A stretch of 64,000 nt of DNA, from the NCBI GenBank assembly GCA_003248805.1, contig QFQY01000029.1, positions 41,032 through 105,031 of the forward strand, given 5' to 3'. The stretch is from Chelatococcus sp. (GTDB lineage Bacteria > Pseudomonadota > Alphaproteobacteria > Rhizobiales > Beijerinckiaceae). Below the pieces are notes generated by a model. That model searched no databases. It saw only the letters and a list, made by a program, of their open reading frames with translations, and had not been told where the DNA came from. Positions 1 to 8,444 of the stretch are shown here, one piece after another. Every line of letters begins with the position of its first letter. Within the stretch, counting starts at the first letter, position 1. The position numbers were made by a program, and so were the translations under genes.

Positions 1-2525
1 CTCCCCGCGCACGACGATCTGCGCGGACTGGGCCGGAGCGGCCGCCGCGAATGCGATCTCGGACACGCGCGCCAGCCGCTCGATCATCGGCTTCCACGCG
101 CTGACGGTCGCGCGAGTCGCCTCGGAGGCGTTGACGAGGACGAGCGGCGCCTGCGTGCCCGCCGGCACGTTGACCTCGGAGCGGACCGAGCGGATGTCCG
201 AGATCAGGTCGACGACGAAGCCGATCTCGGCCTCGGCGGCCTCGTCCTTGAGCGCGGCGAGTTCGGGCCAGCGCGTCAGGCAGACCAGCGAGGCGTCCCC
301 GGCGGCGAGCTTGCGGAGCGCGCCCGCCTCGGCCTTCTGGGCCCAGAGCTCCTCGGTGAGGAAGGGCATGAAGGGGTGGAGGAGCTGGCAGATCAGGTCG
401 ATGACATGGGCGACCGTCGCCTGCGTCTCGGCCTTCTCGGCCGCGTCGACGCCCTCGCCCTGCAGCACCGGCTTGGCGAGCTCGAGATACCAGTCGCAGA
501 ACTGGTTCCAGACGAAGCGATAGGCGGCGCCCGCCGCCTCGTTGAAGCGGAAGCTCGGGATGCCGGCAGCGATCTCCTCGGCCGCCTTCGCCGCCTCGCT
601 CAGGATCCAGCGGTTGAGCGGCTGCTTGACCTTGGCTGGATCGAAGCCTTCCGCCCGCGCGCAGCCGTTCAGCTCGGCGAAGCGCGCCGCGTTCCAGATC
701 TTGGTCGCGAAGTTGCGGTAGCCCTCGACGCGCGAGGTGGCGAGCTTGATGTCCCGCCCCTGCGCCGCCATGGCGGAGAGCGTGAAGCGCAGCGCGTCGG
801 CGCCGTATTTGTCGACGAGCGTCAGCGGATCGATGACGTTGCCCTTCGACTTCGACATCTTCGCGCCCTTCTCGTCGCGAACGATGGCGTGGATGTAGAC
901 GAGATGATGTCGAAGGCGGTGACGAGCGTCGCGGTCGGATAATACCGCTTCAGCTCCGGGGTCTCCTCGGGCCAGCCGAGCGTGGAGAAGGGCCAGAGCG
1001 CCGAGGAGAACCAGGTGTCGAGCACGTCCTCGTCGCGGGTCAGCGCGACCGGCCCGCCATAGTGGCTGACCGCCAGCGCCTGCGCGGACGCCTCCGACTC
1101 GGCGACGAAGCACTCCCCGTCCGGTCCGTACCAGGCCGGAATCTGGTGGCCCCACCAGAGCTGGCGCGAGACGCACCAGGGCTCGATGTTCTCCAGCCAG
1201 TCGTAATAGACCTTGGTCCAGTTCTCGGGCGTGAACTTGGTGCGCCCGTCCTGCACCGCCTCCAGCGCGCGCTTCGCCAGCGGCTTGACGTCGACATACC
1301 ACTGGTCGGTCAGCCAGGGCTCGATCGGCACGTCCGACCGGTCGCCATGCGGAACGGCGTTCGCATGCGGCTCGACCTTGGCGAGATAGCCAAGCTCTGC
1401 CATTTTTTTGACGATTGCTTTCCGCGCATCGAAGCGGTCGAAGCCATTCAACATTAACGTCCAAGCGTCAGGATTGGCTGCGGCTTGGAACTCAGCATTT
1501 CCCGACAGCAACAGCCGTGCCTCGGCGTCGAGAATGTTAATCACAGCCAGCTTGTGGCGCTTGCCGACCTCGAAATCGTTGAAATCATGGGCGGGCGTGA
1601 TCTTGACCGCGCCCGTGCCCTTCTCGGGGTCGGCATAGTCGTCGCCGACGATCGGAATGACGCGGCCGACCAGCGGCAGCACGGCCTTGCGGCCGATCAG
1701 GTGGCCGAGACGCTCGTTCTCGGGATGGATCGCGATGCCGGTGTCGCCCAGCATCGTCTCCGGCCGCGTCGTGGCGACCGTGACATAGGTCGAGGCGTCG
1801 TCGGGATCGTAGGTCGCCCCTTCCAGCGGGTAGTCGAAGTAATAGAGGTGGCCGCTCGGGTCCTTAGCCAGCACCTTGCCGAGCTTCTCGGCGTCGAAAG
1901 GCTCCTCCCCGCCCCGCTCCCATTTGAACGAGCCGGTCTTCTCGACCTGGACGACCTCGAGATCGGAGATGGCGGTCTGGAACTTCGGGTCCCAGTTCAC
2001 CAGCCGCTTGGCCCGGTAGATCAGCCCCTGCCGGTGCAGGCCGACGAAGACCTTGAGCACGGCCGCGCTCAGGCCCTGATCCATGGTGAAGCGCTCGCGC
2101 GACCAGTCGCAGGAGGCGCCGAGGCGCTTCAACTGGTTGACGATCGTGCCGCCGGACTCTTCCTTCCAGGCCCAGACCTCCTTGAGGAAATCCTCGCGGG
2201 TCATGTCACGGCGGGAGATGTTGCGCTCGGCGGCCAGCCTGCGCTCGACGACCATCTGCGTCGCGATGCCGGCATGGTCGGTGCCCGGCTGCCAGAGCAC
2301 GTCCTTGCCGCGCATGCGCTCGAAGCGGCAGAGCACGTCCTGCAAGGTGTTGTTGAGCGCGTGGCCCATATGCAGCGAGCCGGTCACGTTCGGCGGCGGG
2401 ATCACGATGCAATAGGGCTCGGCACCGGGCGCGGCGCCCCGCCCCGCCTTGAAGGCTTCGGCCTCTTCCCACGCCTTGCTGACGCGGGCCTCGACGGAGG
2501 CCGGCTCGAATGTCTTGTCCATCAT
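1..2525 (-). pseudogene. valS: Valyl-tRNA synthetase, frameshifted by an internal deletion; 3' end beyond window
   Basis: Class Ia aminoacyl-tRNA synthetase that charges tRNA-Val in the cytoplasm. The N-terminal part reads cleanly for about 540 residues and carries the HMGH form of the HIGH motif near residues 51-54 (PPPNVTGSLHMGH). It ends normally at TAFDII. At 901-902 the frame breaks: the expected catalytic segment FFWVARMMMM...VPF.D is absent and the next base triplets encode VYIHAIVRDEKGAK followed by KMSKS (847-861) in another frame. That second frame then runs open to base 1 with ValRS anticodon-domain sequence (DWYLELAKP, LLHPFMPFLTEEL). Reading straight through gives 26 foreign residues and a stop at 822-824. 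From the family pattern I infer a deletion of about 64 nt. Two ATG codons lie in tandem at 2525 and 2522. A true ValRS could not lack this segment, so this is either a pseudogene or a sequencing/assembly error. Confidence 0.93.
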
Positions 2526-2651
2526 CGCTTCGCTCGAACGCAAAGCGGCCGGGGAACGCGCCCCGGCCGCGAAAATCGGTGGCCAGAAAGGTCGACGCCT
2601 TAAGAGCCCATGGCAGGGCCGCGCGTCAACGCCCTTGGCGGGCCGCTGGCT

Positions 2652-2701
2652 GGTTCTTGGCGGTTCCTTGGCGGTTCCTCGGCCGTTCCTGGCCGCGTTC
2701 C
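2652..2701. repeat. Imperfect 11-bp tandem repeat, about 4.5 units
   Basis: Between the valS start and the dps 3' end the sequence repeats units resembling GGTTCCTTGGC with small variations in sequence and length. No gene covers it. It looks like slippage-derived DNA and I assign no function. Confidence 0.6.
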
Positions 2702-2708
2702 GGGCGGC

Positions 2709-3245
2709 TCAGGCCTGGTTCGACTGCAGGAACCAGAGCGCCTTGTCGAGCATCCGCGAATAGGCGGTCAGCATGTCGGCCGACCCGGCATCGCCCGCCT
2801 CCTCGGCGGAGTCGATTCCCTCCCGTACCGCATTCGCCCCCGCCGCATAGCGCTCGATCAACGCCTCGAGATGCTCCTGCACGGGCACGATCCCGGTCGG
2901 ATAGGGCGAGAGCCGGCTCGCCCCGGCGACCGTCTGCGAGGTGCCGAAGGCGATGCCGCCGAGCTGGGCGATGCGCTCGGCGATGGTGTCGACATGCTCG
3001 TCGAGCTGGTCGCGAAAGCCGTCGAGCATGAGATGCACGCCGATGAAGCCCGGCCCCTTCAGGTTCCAGTGCGCCTGCTTGGTCGCCAGCGCGAGGTCGA
3101 TGCCGTCGGCGAGGCAGGCGTTCAGCAGCGCCGCGATCTCGGATTTTGCGTTCGAGGCCAGGTCGACCTTGCTGCTCTTCACGATCTTGGCGGTCGCGCC
3201 GGCCGAGGCGCTCTTCCGCGTGGCTTTGGCTGCTGCCTTCTTCAT
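2709..3245 (-). CDS. dps: Dps family DNA-binding ferritin-like protein
   Basis: Predicted 178-residue Dps protein. Members form dodecamers that oxidise and store iron and protect DNA under oxidative or starvation stress. The diagnostic block KQAHWNLKGPGF...HLMLDGF, followed by LDEHVDTIAERIAQLGG, contains the His, Asp and Glu ligands of the inter-subunit ferroxidase site. The N-terminus (MKKAAAKATRKSAS) is rich in Lys and Arg, as in Dps proteins that bind DNA through a flexible tail. I chose the ATG at 3245 because it gives this tail; an upstream in-frame ATG at 3275 would add ten unremarkable residues. It is divergent from the stress protein gene at 3391, so the two may share a stress-responsive promoter region. 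Confidence 0.93.
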   Translation of the reverse strand: MKKAAAKATRKSASAGATAKIVKSSKVDLASNAKSEIAALLNACLADGIDLALATKQAHWNLKGPGFIGVHLMLDGFRDQLDEHVDTIAERIAQLGGIAFGTSQTVAGASRLSPYPTGIVPVQEHLEALIERYAAGANAVREGIDSAEEAGDAGSADMLTAYSRMLDKALWFLQSNQA

Positions 3246-3390
3246 CCGAGTCTCCCGGGCGTCGGCGCCGGCCACCCGGCGTGAGCGGAATACGCGCGAG
3301 CGCGGCCGGCGTTCCCTCCTCGCGGCCTGGAACTGGCGGCCTGGAACCGCCGGCCTTCGCGGCGGTTGTCATGACAGCAGGAGGACGACC

Positions 3391-3876
3391 ATGACCCAAC
3401 ACAGCGACCAGGACCGCGTCTGGAGCCTGATCGAGCGCATCGGCTTTTGCATGATGGTGACGCATGACGGCGGCACCGACGCCATGCGCGCCCGGCCCAT
3501 GCACGCCCACCCGAACCGCGACGAGGACGCGATCTATTTCCTGACCGACGTCCGCGACCGCAAGGACGAGGAGGTCGAGATCAACGACAGCGTCTGCCTG
3601 ACCTTCGCCGACAACGGCAGCTACGTCTTCGTCTCGGTGAGCGGCTCCGCCAACATCCTCGACGACCGCGCCAAGGTGCACGACCTCTGGGACGTCGGGG
3701 CCCAGGCCTTCTGGGAGAACAAGGACGATCCGAATATCCGCGTCCTGCGCGTCCGGCCCGAGAGCGCCGAGTTCTGGGACAGCCCGGGCAAGATCGTCTC
3801 CGCCGTCAAGATGGCCGCCGCCGCCATCACCGGAACGCGGCCCGATCTCGGCGACAACCGCAAGGTTCGGCTCTGA
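3391..3876 (+). CDS. Pyridoxamine 5'-phosphate oxidase-like general stress protein
   Basis: Predicted 161-residue split-barrel flavin-binding protein of the general stress protein 26 type. The opening (RVWSLIERIGFCMMVTHDG), MRARPM.A and IYFLTDVRDRKDEEVEINDSV are typical of this family, which binds FMN or related cofactors rather than acting as a true PNPOx. The specific substrate is unknown. The start is well supported: AGGAGG at 3380-3385 precedes the ATG at 3391. The divergent dps gene and the known stress induction of the family suggest an oxidative or stationary-phase role (inference). Confidence 0.85.
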   Translation: MTQHSDQDRVWSLIERIGFCMMVTHDGGTDAMRARPMHAHPNRDEDAIYFLTDVRDRKDEEVEINDSVCLTFADNGSYVFVSVSGSANILDDRAKVHDLWDVGAQAFWENKDDPNIRVLRVRPESAEFWDSPGKIVSAVKMAAAAITGTRPDLGDNRKVRL

Positions 3877-3895
3877 ACGCCGGAAGGAGAGCACC

Positions 3896-4126
3896 GTGAT
3901 GAGATTGCTGGTACACGGGCTGGGAGCCTGGATGGCGGCGCAGGCGGCGGATGGACGCTATCCCCGCCCGGTCGCGGTCGGGCTGTCGATGCTCATCGCG
4001 CGTCTCGGCACCCCGACCGTGATGATCGCGCTCGCGGGCCTGGCGCTGAAGAAGCTCGACGAGGCGGGCGCGTTCAAGGCGGCCCCCGCACGCCGGCGCC
4101 GCACCGCGCGAGCGACGCGAGGCTGA
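3896..4126 (+). CDS. Small hypothetical protein with one hydrophobic segment
   Basis: A 76-residue open frame starts at GTG 3896 or the adjacent ATG 3899 and is preceded by GGAAGGAGAG, a good ribosome binding site. It lies only 19 nt after the stress protein gene, so the two are probably co-transcribed. The middle is moderately hydrophobic (VGLSMLIARLGTPTVMIALAG), followed by a basic tail (ARRRRTARATRG). I recognise no family. Coding is supported by position and RBS rather than homology. Confidence 0.6.
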   Translation: MMRLLVHGLGAWMAAQAADGRYPRPVAVGLSMLIARLGTPTVMIALAGLALKKLDEAGAFKAAPARRRRTARATRG

Positions 4127-4277
4127 AGCAGAAACCGCCGCGCCCCGTCGAGGGCGCGGTGGATCCGGAATGGGCGATAGCCGTCACCGCCCCAGCCGGA
4201 GGCGACGAGCGCTATCGAACTTGTCGTGAAGGCGTCAGAGTCTTCGGAAAACGGGATTCCGCGCTTCGGACGTTGAC

Positions 4278-4859
4278 TTAGCTGCGGCCTCCGCGGGCCA
4301 CGCGCTCGATCTCGGCACGGACGAGGCGCTCGACCATCGTCGGCAGATTGTCGTCGAGCCAGGTCTTGAGCATCGGCCGGAGCATATCCTTGACGAGATC
4401 CTCCAGCGTGCGCGCATTGTTGCTCAGCACGGTGTGGGCGAGCTGCCCGAACGCGCTGGCGACCGCCGAACTCGCCTGGTCCGAGAGCATCTGCGACATG
4501 TCCACCGCAGCGGCGGCGGGGGCCGGCGGCTCCTGCAGCGGCGCAGCGGGCGGCGGGGGTGGAGGCGGCGCGACGACGACCGGCTCGGGCTCGGCAAGCT
4601 CGAGGAATTCGATATCGCTGGACGCAGGCTCGGCCGGCTCGGGCGACGAGACGAGCGCCGCTTCGGTTCCGAGATCGAGAACGTCGTCCTCGACGGCCTC
4701 CGGCTCCGCCGCCACCACGGGCTGCGGCTCCGGTTCCGGTTGCGGCTCGGCAGCCTCCGGCGCATCGGCCGGCTTGGCTTCGTCGTCCGAGATGATCCGC
4801 CGGATGGAGGCGAGAATCTCCTCCATCGACGGTTCGTTGGGCTTGGGTTGCGCGCTCAT
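4278..4859 (-). CDS. popZ: PopZ/DUF2497 polar organizing protein
   Basis: Predicted 193-residue homologue of PopZ, the disordered alphaproteobacterial scaffold that forms a condensate at the cell pole and anchors the ParB-bound origin and other polar proteins. The N-terminal helix MEEILASIRRIISDDE is the conserved client-binding region. A long acidic, Pro/Glu/Ala-rich linker follows, including a run of seven prolines near the middle. The C-terminal helices (LEDLVKDMLRPMLKTWLDDN then LPTMVERLVRAEIERVAR) are the oligomerisation module. The ATG at 4859 places the conserved helix at the start. It follows tolC on the same strand, the usual order in Hyphomicrobiales, although valS is normally its immediate downstream neighbour. 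Confidence 0.92.
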   Translation of the reverse strand: MSAQPKPNEPSMEEILASIRRIISDDEAKPADAPEAAEPQPEPEPQPVVAAEPEAVEDDVLDLGTEAALVSSPEPAEPASSDIEFLELAEPEPVVVAPPPPPPPAAPLQEPPAPAAAAVDMSQMLSDQASSAVASAFGQLAHTVLSNNARTLEDLVKDMLRPMLKTWLDDNLPTMVERLVRAEIERVARGGRS

Positions 4860-5005
4860 CTCGGGACCGGACCACTCGAACACCGGGCGCGTCGACAGAA
4901 TCGGCGCCGCTCCCTTCCGAGTATTTCACGCAGGCGCAGGCAGACAAGGCGGGACACCGCCCCGCCCACAACAGAATTCAGCCCTGTTGCCGGAAAGCCG
5001 CCGCT

Positions 5006-6439
5006 TCAGCGCCCGTCGGGCGTCTGCGTGCCCCAGAGCAGGCCCTTGACCTGATCGTAATGGCGGCGGGCGTCGTAGAGCTCGGTCTTCAGCTTCAACG
5101 TATCGGCCGAAAGGCGGCCGATCGCCGAAAGCACGGAGTAGGAGGCGACGACGCGGTCACGCTGGGCAGTCACCAGCGTCGAACGCGCGCTGACGAGTTC
5201 CTGCTGGGCGTTGAGCACGTCGAGCGTCGTCCGCTGGCCGACCTTCGCTTCCTCACGCACGCCGGCGAGAGCGGTCTCGGCCGCCTGGACCTGCGCCTGC
5301 GCGGCGATGATCTGCGCCTTGGCCGCTTCCAGCCCGCCCCAGGCCGAAACGACAGCGGCACGAACGGTGTCGCGCTGGGTGTCGACCTCGATGCGACGCT
5401 GCCCGGCCGTCTCCTTGGCCTGGCGCGTGCGCGAATAGACCTGACCGCCCTCGTAGATCGGAATGGTCAGCGTGCCGACGACGCTCGCGCTGGTGCGCTG
5501 GTCGCCATAGATATTCGTGTCGTAGCGCTGGGAGACGAGGCCGCGAACGCCGACGACGGGGTAGAGATCGGCTTCCGTGACCTTCACCTGCAGTTCCGCG
5601 GCATCGACGCCGTGCAGCGCCGCGACGATCGCCGGATGCCCCGTCAGCGCGATCTCCAGCGCCGCGGGCAGAGCCTTCGGCAGAAGGTTCTCGACCGGCC
5701 GGCCCGGCGCCAGCTTGCGCGGCTCGGCGCCGATATTCTGGCGATAGCGCGCGATCGACGTCTTGAGGTTCGATTCGGCCAGGATCACCTGGGAGCGGGC
5801 GGAGGAAAGCCGGGCCTCGGCCTGGGCGACGTCGGTGCGCGTGACTTCGCCGACCTGAAATCGGTCCTGCGTCTGGCGCAGCTGCTCCTCGAGAACCTCG
5901 ACGTTGTTGCGGTTGAGGTTCAGGATCGCCGTGTCGCGCAGCACGTTCATATAGGACGTGGCGCCGTCGAGCAGCACGTTCTGCTCGGTGTTGCGCAGGG
6001 TCGCACGTGCGCCGAGCACCTGCGATTCGGCCTGGCTGACCGAGCTGCGCGTCTTGCCGCTGTCGAAAATGTTCTGGTCGATCTGGACGCCGGCACCGCG
6101 CGGGCCGAGCCGCGAGGTCGAGCGGCCGTTGAGGTTCGTGGAACCTCCGGCGAAGGCGGGCGTTTCGGAATCGAGGATGCTCGCGCCGATATCGGCCGAG
6201 GCGGTGATTCGGGGACGGTAGCCGGAGAGAGCCTGCGGAACGTTCTCGTTGGTCGCCCGCACGGCGGCGCGCTGGGCGTTCAGCGTCGGGTTGCCGCCAT
6301 AGGCGCGCGCCAACGCTGCTTCCATCGTCTGAGCGCTGACGGTGGCCGGGGCCCCCGTCGCCAGAATGGCTGCCAATACGGCGGCCACGCCGAAACCTAG
6401 CGCCTTATCGTTCTTCCGTGATGTCACCGGACGCCTCAT
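5006..6439 (-). CDS. tolC: TolC-family type I secretion outer-membrane channel
   Basis: Outer-membrane efflux/secretion duct with two tandem OEP domains. After a Sec signal peptide (hydrophobic core near residues 13-30, ending APATVSAQ), the mature protein begins with TMEAALARAYGGNPTLNAQRA, as in TolC/BepC proteins of rhizobia. Long heptad-like helices with repeated Asn, Ala and Gln form the periplasmic tunnel, and GEVTRTDVAQAEARLSSA and GQRTTLDVLNAQQELVSA are the repeated OEP signatures. The ATG at 6439 gives a compact signal peptide; in-frame starts at 6466 and 6499 are possible. It lies between pcm and popZ on the same strand, a conserved arrangement. The inner-membrane partners are not in the window. 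Confidence 0.92.
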   Translation of the reverse strand: MRRPVTSRKNDKALGFGVAAVLAAILATGAPATVSAQTMEAALARAYGGNPTLNAQRAAVRATNENVPQALSGYRPRITASADIGASILDSETPAFAGGSTNLNGRSTSRLGPRGAGVQIDQNIFDSGKTRSSVSQAESQVLGARATLRNTEQNVLLDGATSYMNVLRDTAILNLNRNNVEVLEEQLRQTQDRFQVGEVTRTDVAQAEARLSSARSQVILAESNLKTSIARYRQNIGAEPRKLAPGRPVENLLPKALPAALEIALTGHPAIVAALHGVDAAELQVKVTEADLYPVVGVRGLVSQRYDTNIYGDQRTSASVVGTLTIPIYEGGQVYSRTRQAKETAGQRRIEVDTQRDTVRAAVVSAWGGLEAAKAQIIAAQAQVQAAETALAGVREEAKVGQRTTLDVLNAQQELVSARSTLVTAQRDRVVASYSVLSAIGRLSADTLKLKTELYDARRHYDQVKGLLWGTQTPDGR

Positions 6440-6506
6440 ATGCGGACTGGAGTCGCGCCTAGGCATCGCCCCAGCCTCGGCATTCAATAATCCATTCATA
6501 GCTGCA

Positions 6507-6529
6507 GCGAGGTTAACCGCCAACCTCGC
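6507..6529. promoter_or_regulatory. Perfect 8-bp inverted repeat in the pcm-tolC gap
   Basis: GCGAGGTT and AACCTCGC flank a 7-nt spacer and the centre contains GGTTAACC. It sits upstream of the chosen tolC start. There is no T-tract on either strand, so it looks more like an operator or leader hairpin than a terminator. Function is unknown. Confidence 0.4.
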
Positions 6530-6589
6530 CCCGGCTCGAAGGACTGGATTATCCGCCGCACTGCCACAAAAATGCGACACCCGGCGAAT

Positions 6590-7222
6590 TCAGAACACGA
6601 ATTCGGCCGGCTTGCGGAATTCGCTCAGAACGGGCGCCGCGGCATCGAAAACCGGCCGGCCCGACACGCTGGCGCCCGACTTCCGGTAGAGCTTCACCCG
6701 CGCGGAGCGCCCTGCGCCCTCGACGACGACGAGCCGGCCGCCCTCGCGCAGAAGCGCGAACAGCGTCTCGGGAACTACCTCGCATGCGCCGCCCACGAGA
6801 ACGACGTCGAACGATTCGCCGGCCGGGCGCTTCGCCGTCACGGACACGCCGGTGCCCTGCAGAGCCTTTTCGGCCAGGGAGAGCGCTTCCGAATCGGTTT
6901 CCCAGAGCGTCGCATGCGCTCCCATCCGGGCCATCAGCGCGGCGCCATAGCCGCTGCCGCCGCCATACTCGAGCGCATCCTCGCCCTCGGCGACGTCGAG
7001 CGTCTGGATCATCCGCGCGACGACCATGGGGGCCATCAGCGCGCGGCCCGTGCCGGGCAGCGGCACGGCCTGATCGAGATAGGCCAGATGGGACAGATCG
7101 GCCGGAAGGAACGCTTCCCGCGGCACTTCGTCGGCCGCCGTCAGGACCGCACGGTCGGTGACGTCATAGGTCCGAAGCTGGCAGTCGACCATCATGTGGC
7201 GCAGCCCGTCGAAGCCATCCAT
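6590..7222 (-). CDS. pcm: Protein-L-isoaspartate O-methyltransferase-like protein
   Basis: Predicted 210-residue SAM-dependent methyltransferase of the divergent alphaproteobacterial PIMT group found upstream of tolC. The N-terminal block MMVDCQLRTYDVTD and LPADLSHLAYLDQAVPLPG correspond to the substrate-facing region. EDALEYGGGSGYGAALMARMG is the SAM-binding motif I. Classical PIMTs methylate isoaspartyl residues during protein repair; this short group is poorly tested, so the substrate is inferred. The ATG at 7222 places the conserved block near the N-terminus; a longer in-frame start at 7285 adds a basic, unconserved stretch. Confidence 0.82.
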   Translation of the reverse strand: MDGFDGLRHMMVDCQLRTYDVTDRAVLTAADEVPREAFLPADLSHLAYLDQAVPLPGTGRALMAPMVVARMIQTLDVAEGEDALEYGGGSGYGAALMARMGAHATLWETDSEALSLAEKALQGTGVSVTAKRPAGESFDVVLVGGACEVVPETLFALLREGGRLVVVEGAGRSARVKLYRKSGASVSGRPVFDAAAPVLSEFRKPAEFVF

Positions 7223-7436
7223 GTCCCGAAATCTCCATATCGCCGTCGTCGAGCGAACGGGCCGGCGACGAGCCGCACCGTCCATGCGGGCGGACGCGGT
7301 CCATTCGCACCCGCTCGCCCGTTACGGCTTTCTGTTCGAGACGGCGCCAAAAGGCAATATGTGCGGCGCAATACGGCGCACCTGCCGCGCTCCGAGAGAG
7401 CGTGAACGCCGATGCGTCCGACGATGCGGGAGAATT

Positions 7437-7510
7437 TGGAGGCCTCGCCCGGAATCGAACCGGGGTGCAAGGATTTGCAGTCCTCTGCGTAACCACTCCG
7501 CCACGAGGCT
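7437..7510 (-). tRNA. tRNA-Cys (GCA), complete copy with A1 opposite C72
   Basis: Folds as a 74-nt tRNA: 7-bp acceptor, D arm GCG/CGC, anticodon arm GAGGA-CTGCAAA-TCCTT with anticodon GCA, T arm CCCGG-TTCGATT-CCGGG, discriminator U73 (a tRNA-Cys identity base) and an encoded CCA at 7437-7439. The first acceptor base is A rather than the expected G because this copy begins at the junction of a 55-bp tandem duplication, so base pair 1-72 is A-C. All other stems are intact. Its 5' flank is a truncated second copy rather than ordinary leader sequence. Confidence 0.9.
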
Positions 7511-7565
7511 CGAACCGGGGTGCAAGGATTTGCAGTCCTCTGCGTAACCACTCCGCCACGAGGCC
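7511..7565 (-). pseudogene. Truncated duplicate of tRNA-Cys (5' portion only)
   Basis: Nucleotides 7565-7510 repeat the tRNA-Cys sequence from position 1 to the TTCGA of the T loop, then run directly into position 2 of the complete copy. The fragment keeps the correct acceptor 5' strand (GGCCTCG), D arm and anticodon arm but has no 3' half of the T arm, acceptor or CCA of its own. The repeated unit is exactly 55 bp (7510-7564 and 7455-7509) with no differences. Confidence 0.92.
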
Positions 7566-7722
7566 TTCCGCGAGCCGCGCCGTCGGCGCCAGCCCGGTGC
7601 CGGCTATAGCCAGATGCCGGCCCGACCGCAACCCGCCAGTCGCAATCCGCTAGCGATCCACCGCAAGTCGCTTTTCGGGGCTTGCGCTGGCGCAACTGCA
7701 TCGCTATTACCCCGGCCACCGT

Positions 7723-7797
7723 TCCCGGATAGCTCAGCGGTAGAGCAATCGACTGTTAATCGATTGGTCGCAGGTTCGAATCCTGCTCCGGGAGCCA
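7723..7797 (+). tRNA. tRNA-Asn (GTT)
   Basis: Seventy-five nucleotides with acceptor TCCCGGA/TCCGGGA, D arm containing AGCTCAGCGGTAGAGC, anticodon loop CTGTTAA giving GUU, T arm GCAGG-TTCGAAT-CCTGC, discriminator G and encoded CCA at 7795-7797. It is followed 10 nt later by a strong intrinsic terminator. Confidence 0.97.
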
Positions 7798-7807
7798 GCA
7801 AATTCAA

Positions 7808-7841
7808 GGGCTCGGGCGACACGTCGCCCGAGCCCTTTTTT
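7808..7841 (+). terminator. Intrinsic terminator after tRNA-Asn
   Basis: A perfect 13-bp GC-rich stem (GGGCTCGGGCGAC paired with GTCGCCCGAGCCC, 2-nt AC apex) is followed by six T residues. This is the clearest Rho-independent terminator in the window. Confidence 0.93.
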
Positions 7842-7927
7842 CGTTCGTTTTCGTCATGCCGCCCCCCCTCCTCGCTGCGTGCCGCGAAGGGCCGGGAGGG
7901 GGAAAACGCCGCGCGTCGCTTTCGCGC

Positions 7928-8209
7928 TCAGTACGGAACGACGTATCCGACGCAGCGCGCTTCCCCGCGCCTGGGGTTCATCACCTCGAAAGCGGGAAGC
8001 TGGCAGTTGTTTCCCGGAGCCACGCCTCCCTTGAGCTCGATGACGCCGCCATTATTGGGACGGATCTTGCGATAGGTCCTGATCCAGCCGCCCGAATAGT
8101 GCTGCCCGACGACCTGCCAGTCCCCGGCCGTGACGGGCGGGCTGGCGAGCGGAAGCGAGAGCGCAAAGGCGCTCGCGCCACCGGCGAGGCCCCTGGCGAT
8201 TCGCGCCAT
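7928..8209 (-). CDS. Small secreted hypothetical protein
   Basis: A 93-residue frame with a probable Sec signal peptide (MARIARGLAGGASAFALSLP, cleavage near PPVTAGD). The mature part is about 65 residues, with WQVVGQHYSGGWIRTYRKI, a Gly-rich turn and two cysteines (NNCQLP and ARCVGY) that could form a disulfide in the periplasm. I recognise no family. The start at 8209 is chosen because it gives a clean signal sequence. It is convergent with tRNA-Asn and divergent from the LysR gene. Confidence 0.6.
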   Translation of the reverse strand: MARIARGLAGGASAFALSLPLASPPVTAGDWQVVGQHYSGGWIRTYRKIRPNNGGVIELKGGVAPGNNCQLPAFEVMNPRRGEARCVGYVVPY

Positions 8210-8444
8210 GATCGAATTTTCGCGTTGCGGTCGCGAGCCGTCGTCCGTTTTTGGCGCGTTCTGTCTCATCGAGGCACATCCAGCTTTACGATGCGCCGGG
8301 ACCGGCAATCGCCGCGCCAGCGCTGCGCGGGTCGCGGCCTCGCCACAAGCCCGCCGCTCCCGCTTGCCTGCCGGGCGCCGCAGCGGCAATCGTGCAGCGC
8401 GGCGCCACGCCGTAGGCACAGCGTCCAGCCGGAGCGGCACGGCC

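Noticed and set aside
822..910. Programmed ribosomal frameshift in valS
   Set aside because: A frameshift would restore reading but not the missing FFWVARMMMM-type residues, and no slippery site is evident at the junction.
4434..5054. Plus-strand open frames opposite popZ
   Set aside because: Gly/Arg- or Ser-rich shadows of the Pro/Glu-rich PopZ linker.
7437..7565. Two functional tandem tRNA-Cys genes
   Set aside because: The upstream copy lacks its 3' T-stem, acceptor strand and CCA; only one complete tRNA can form.
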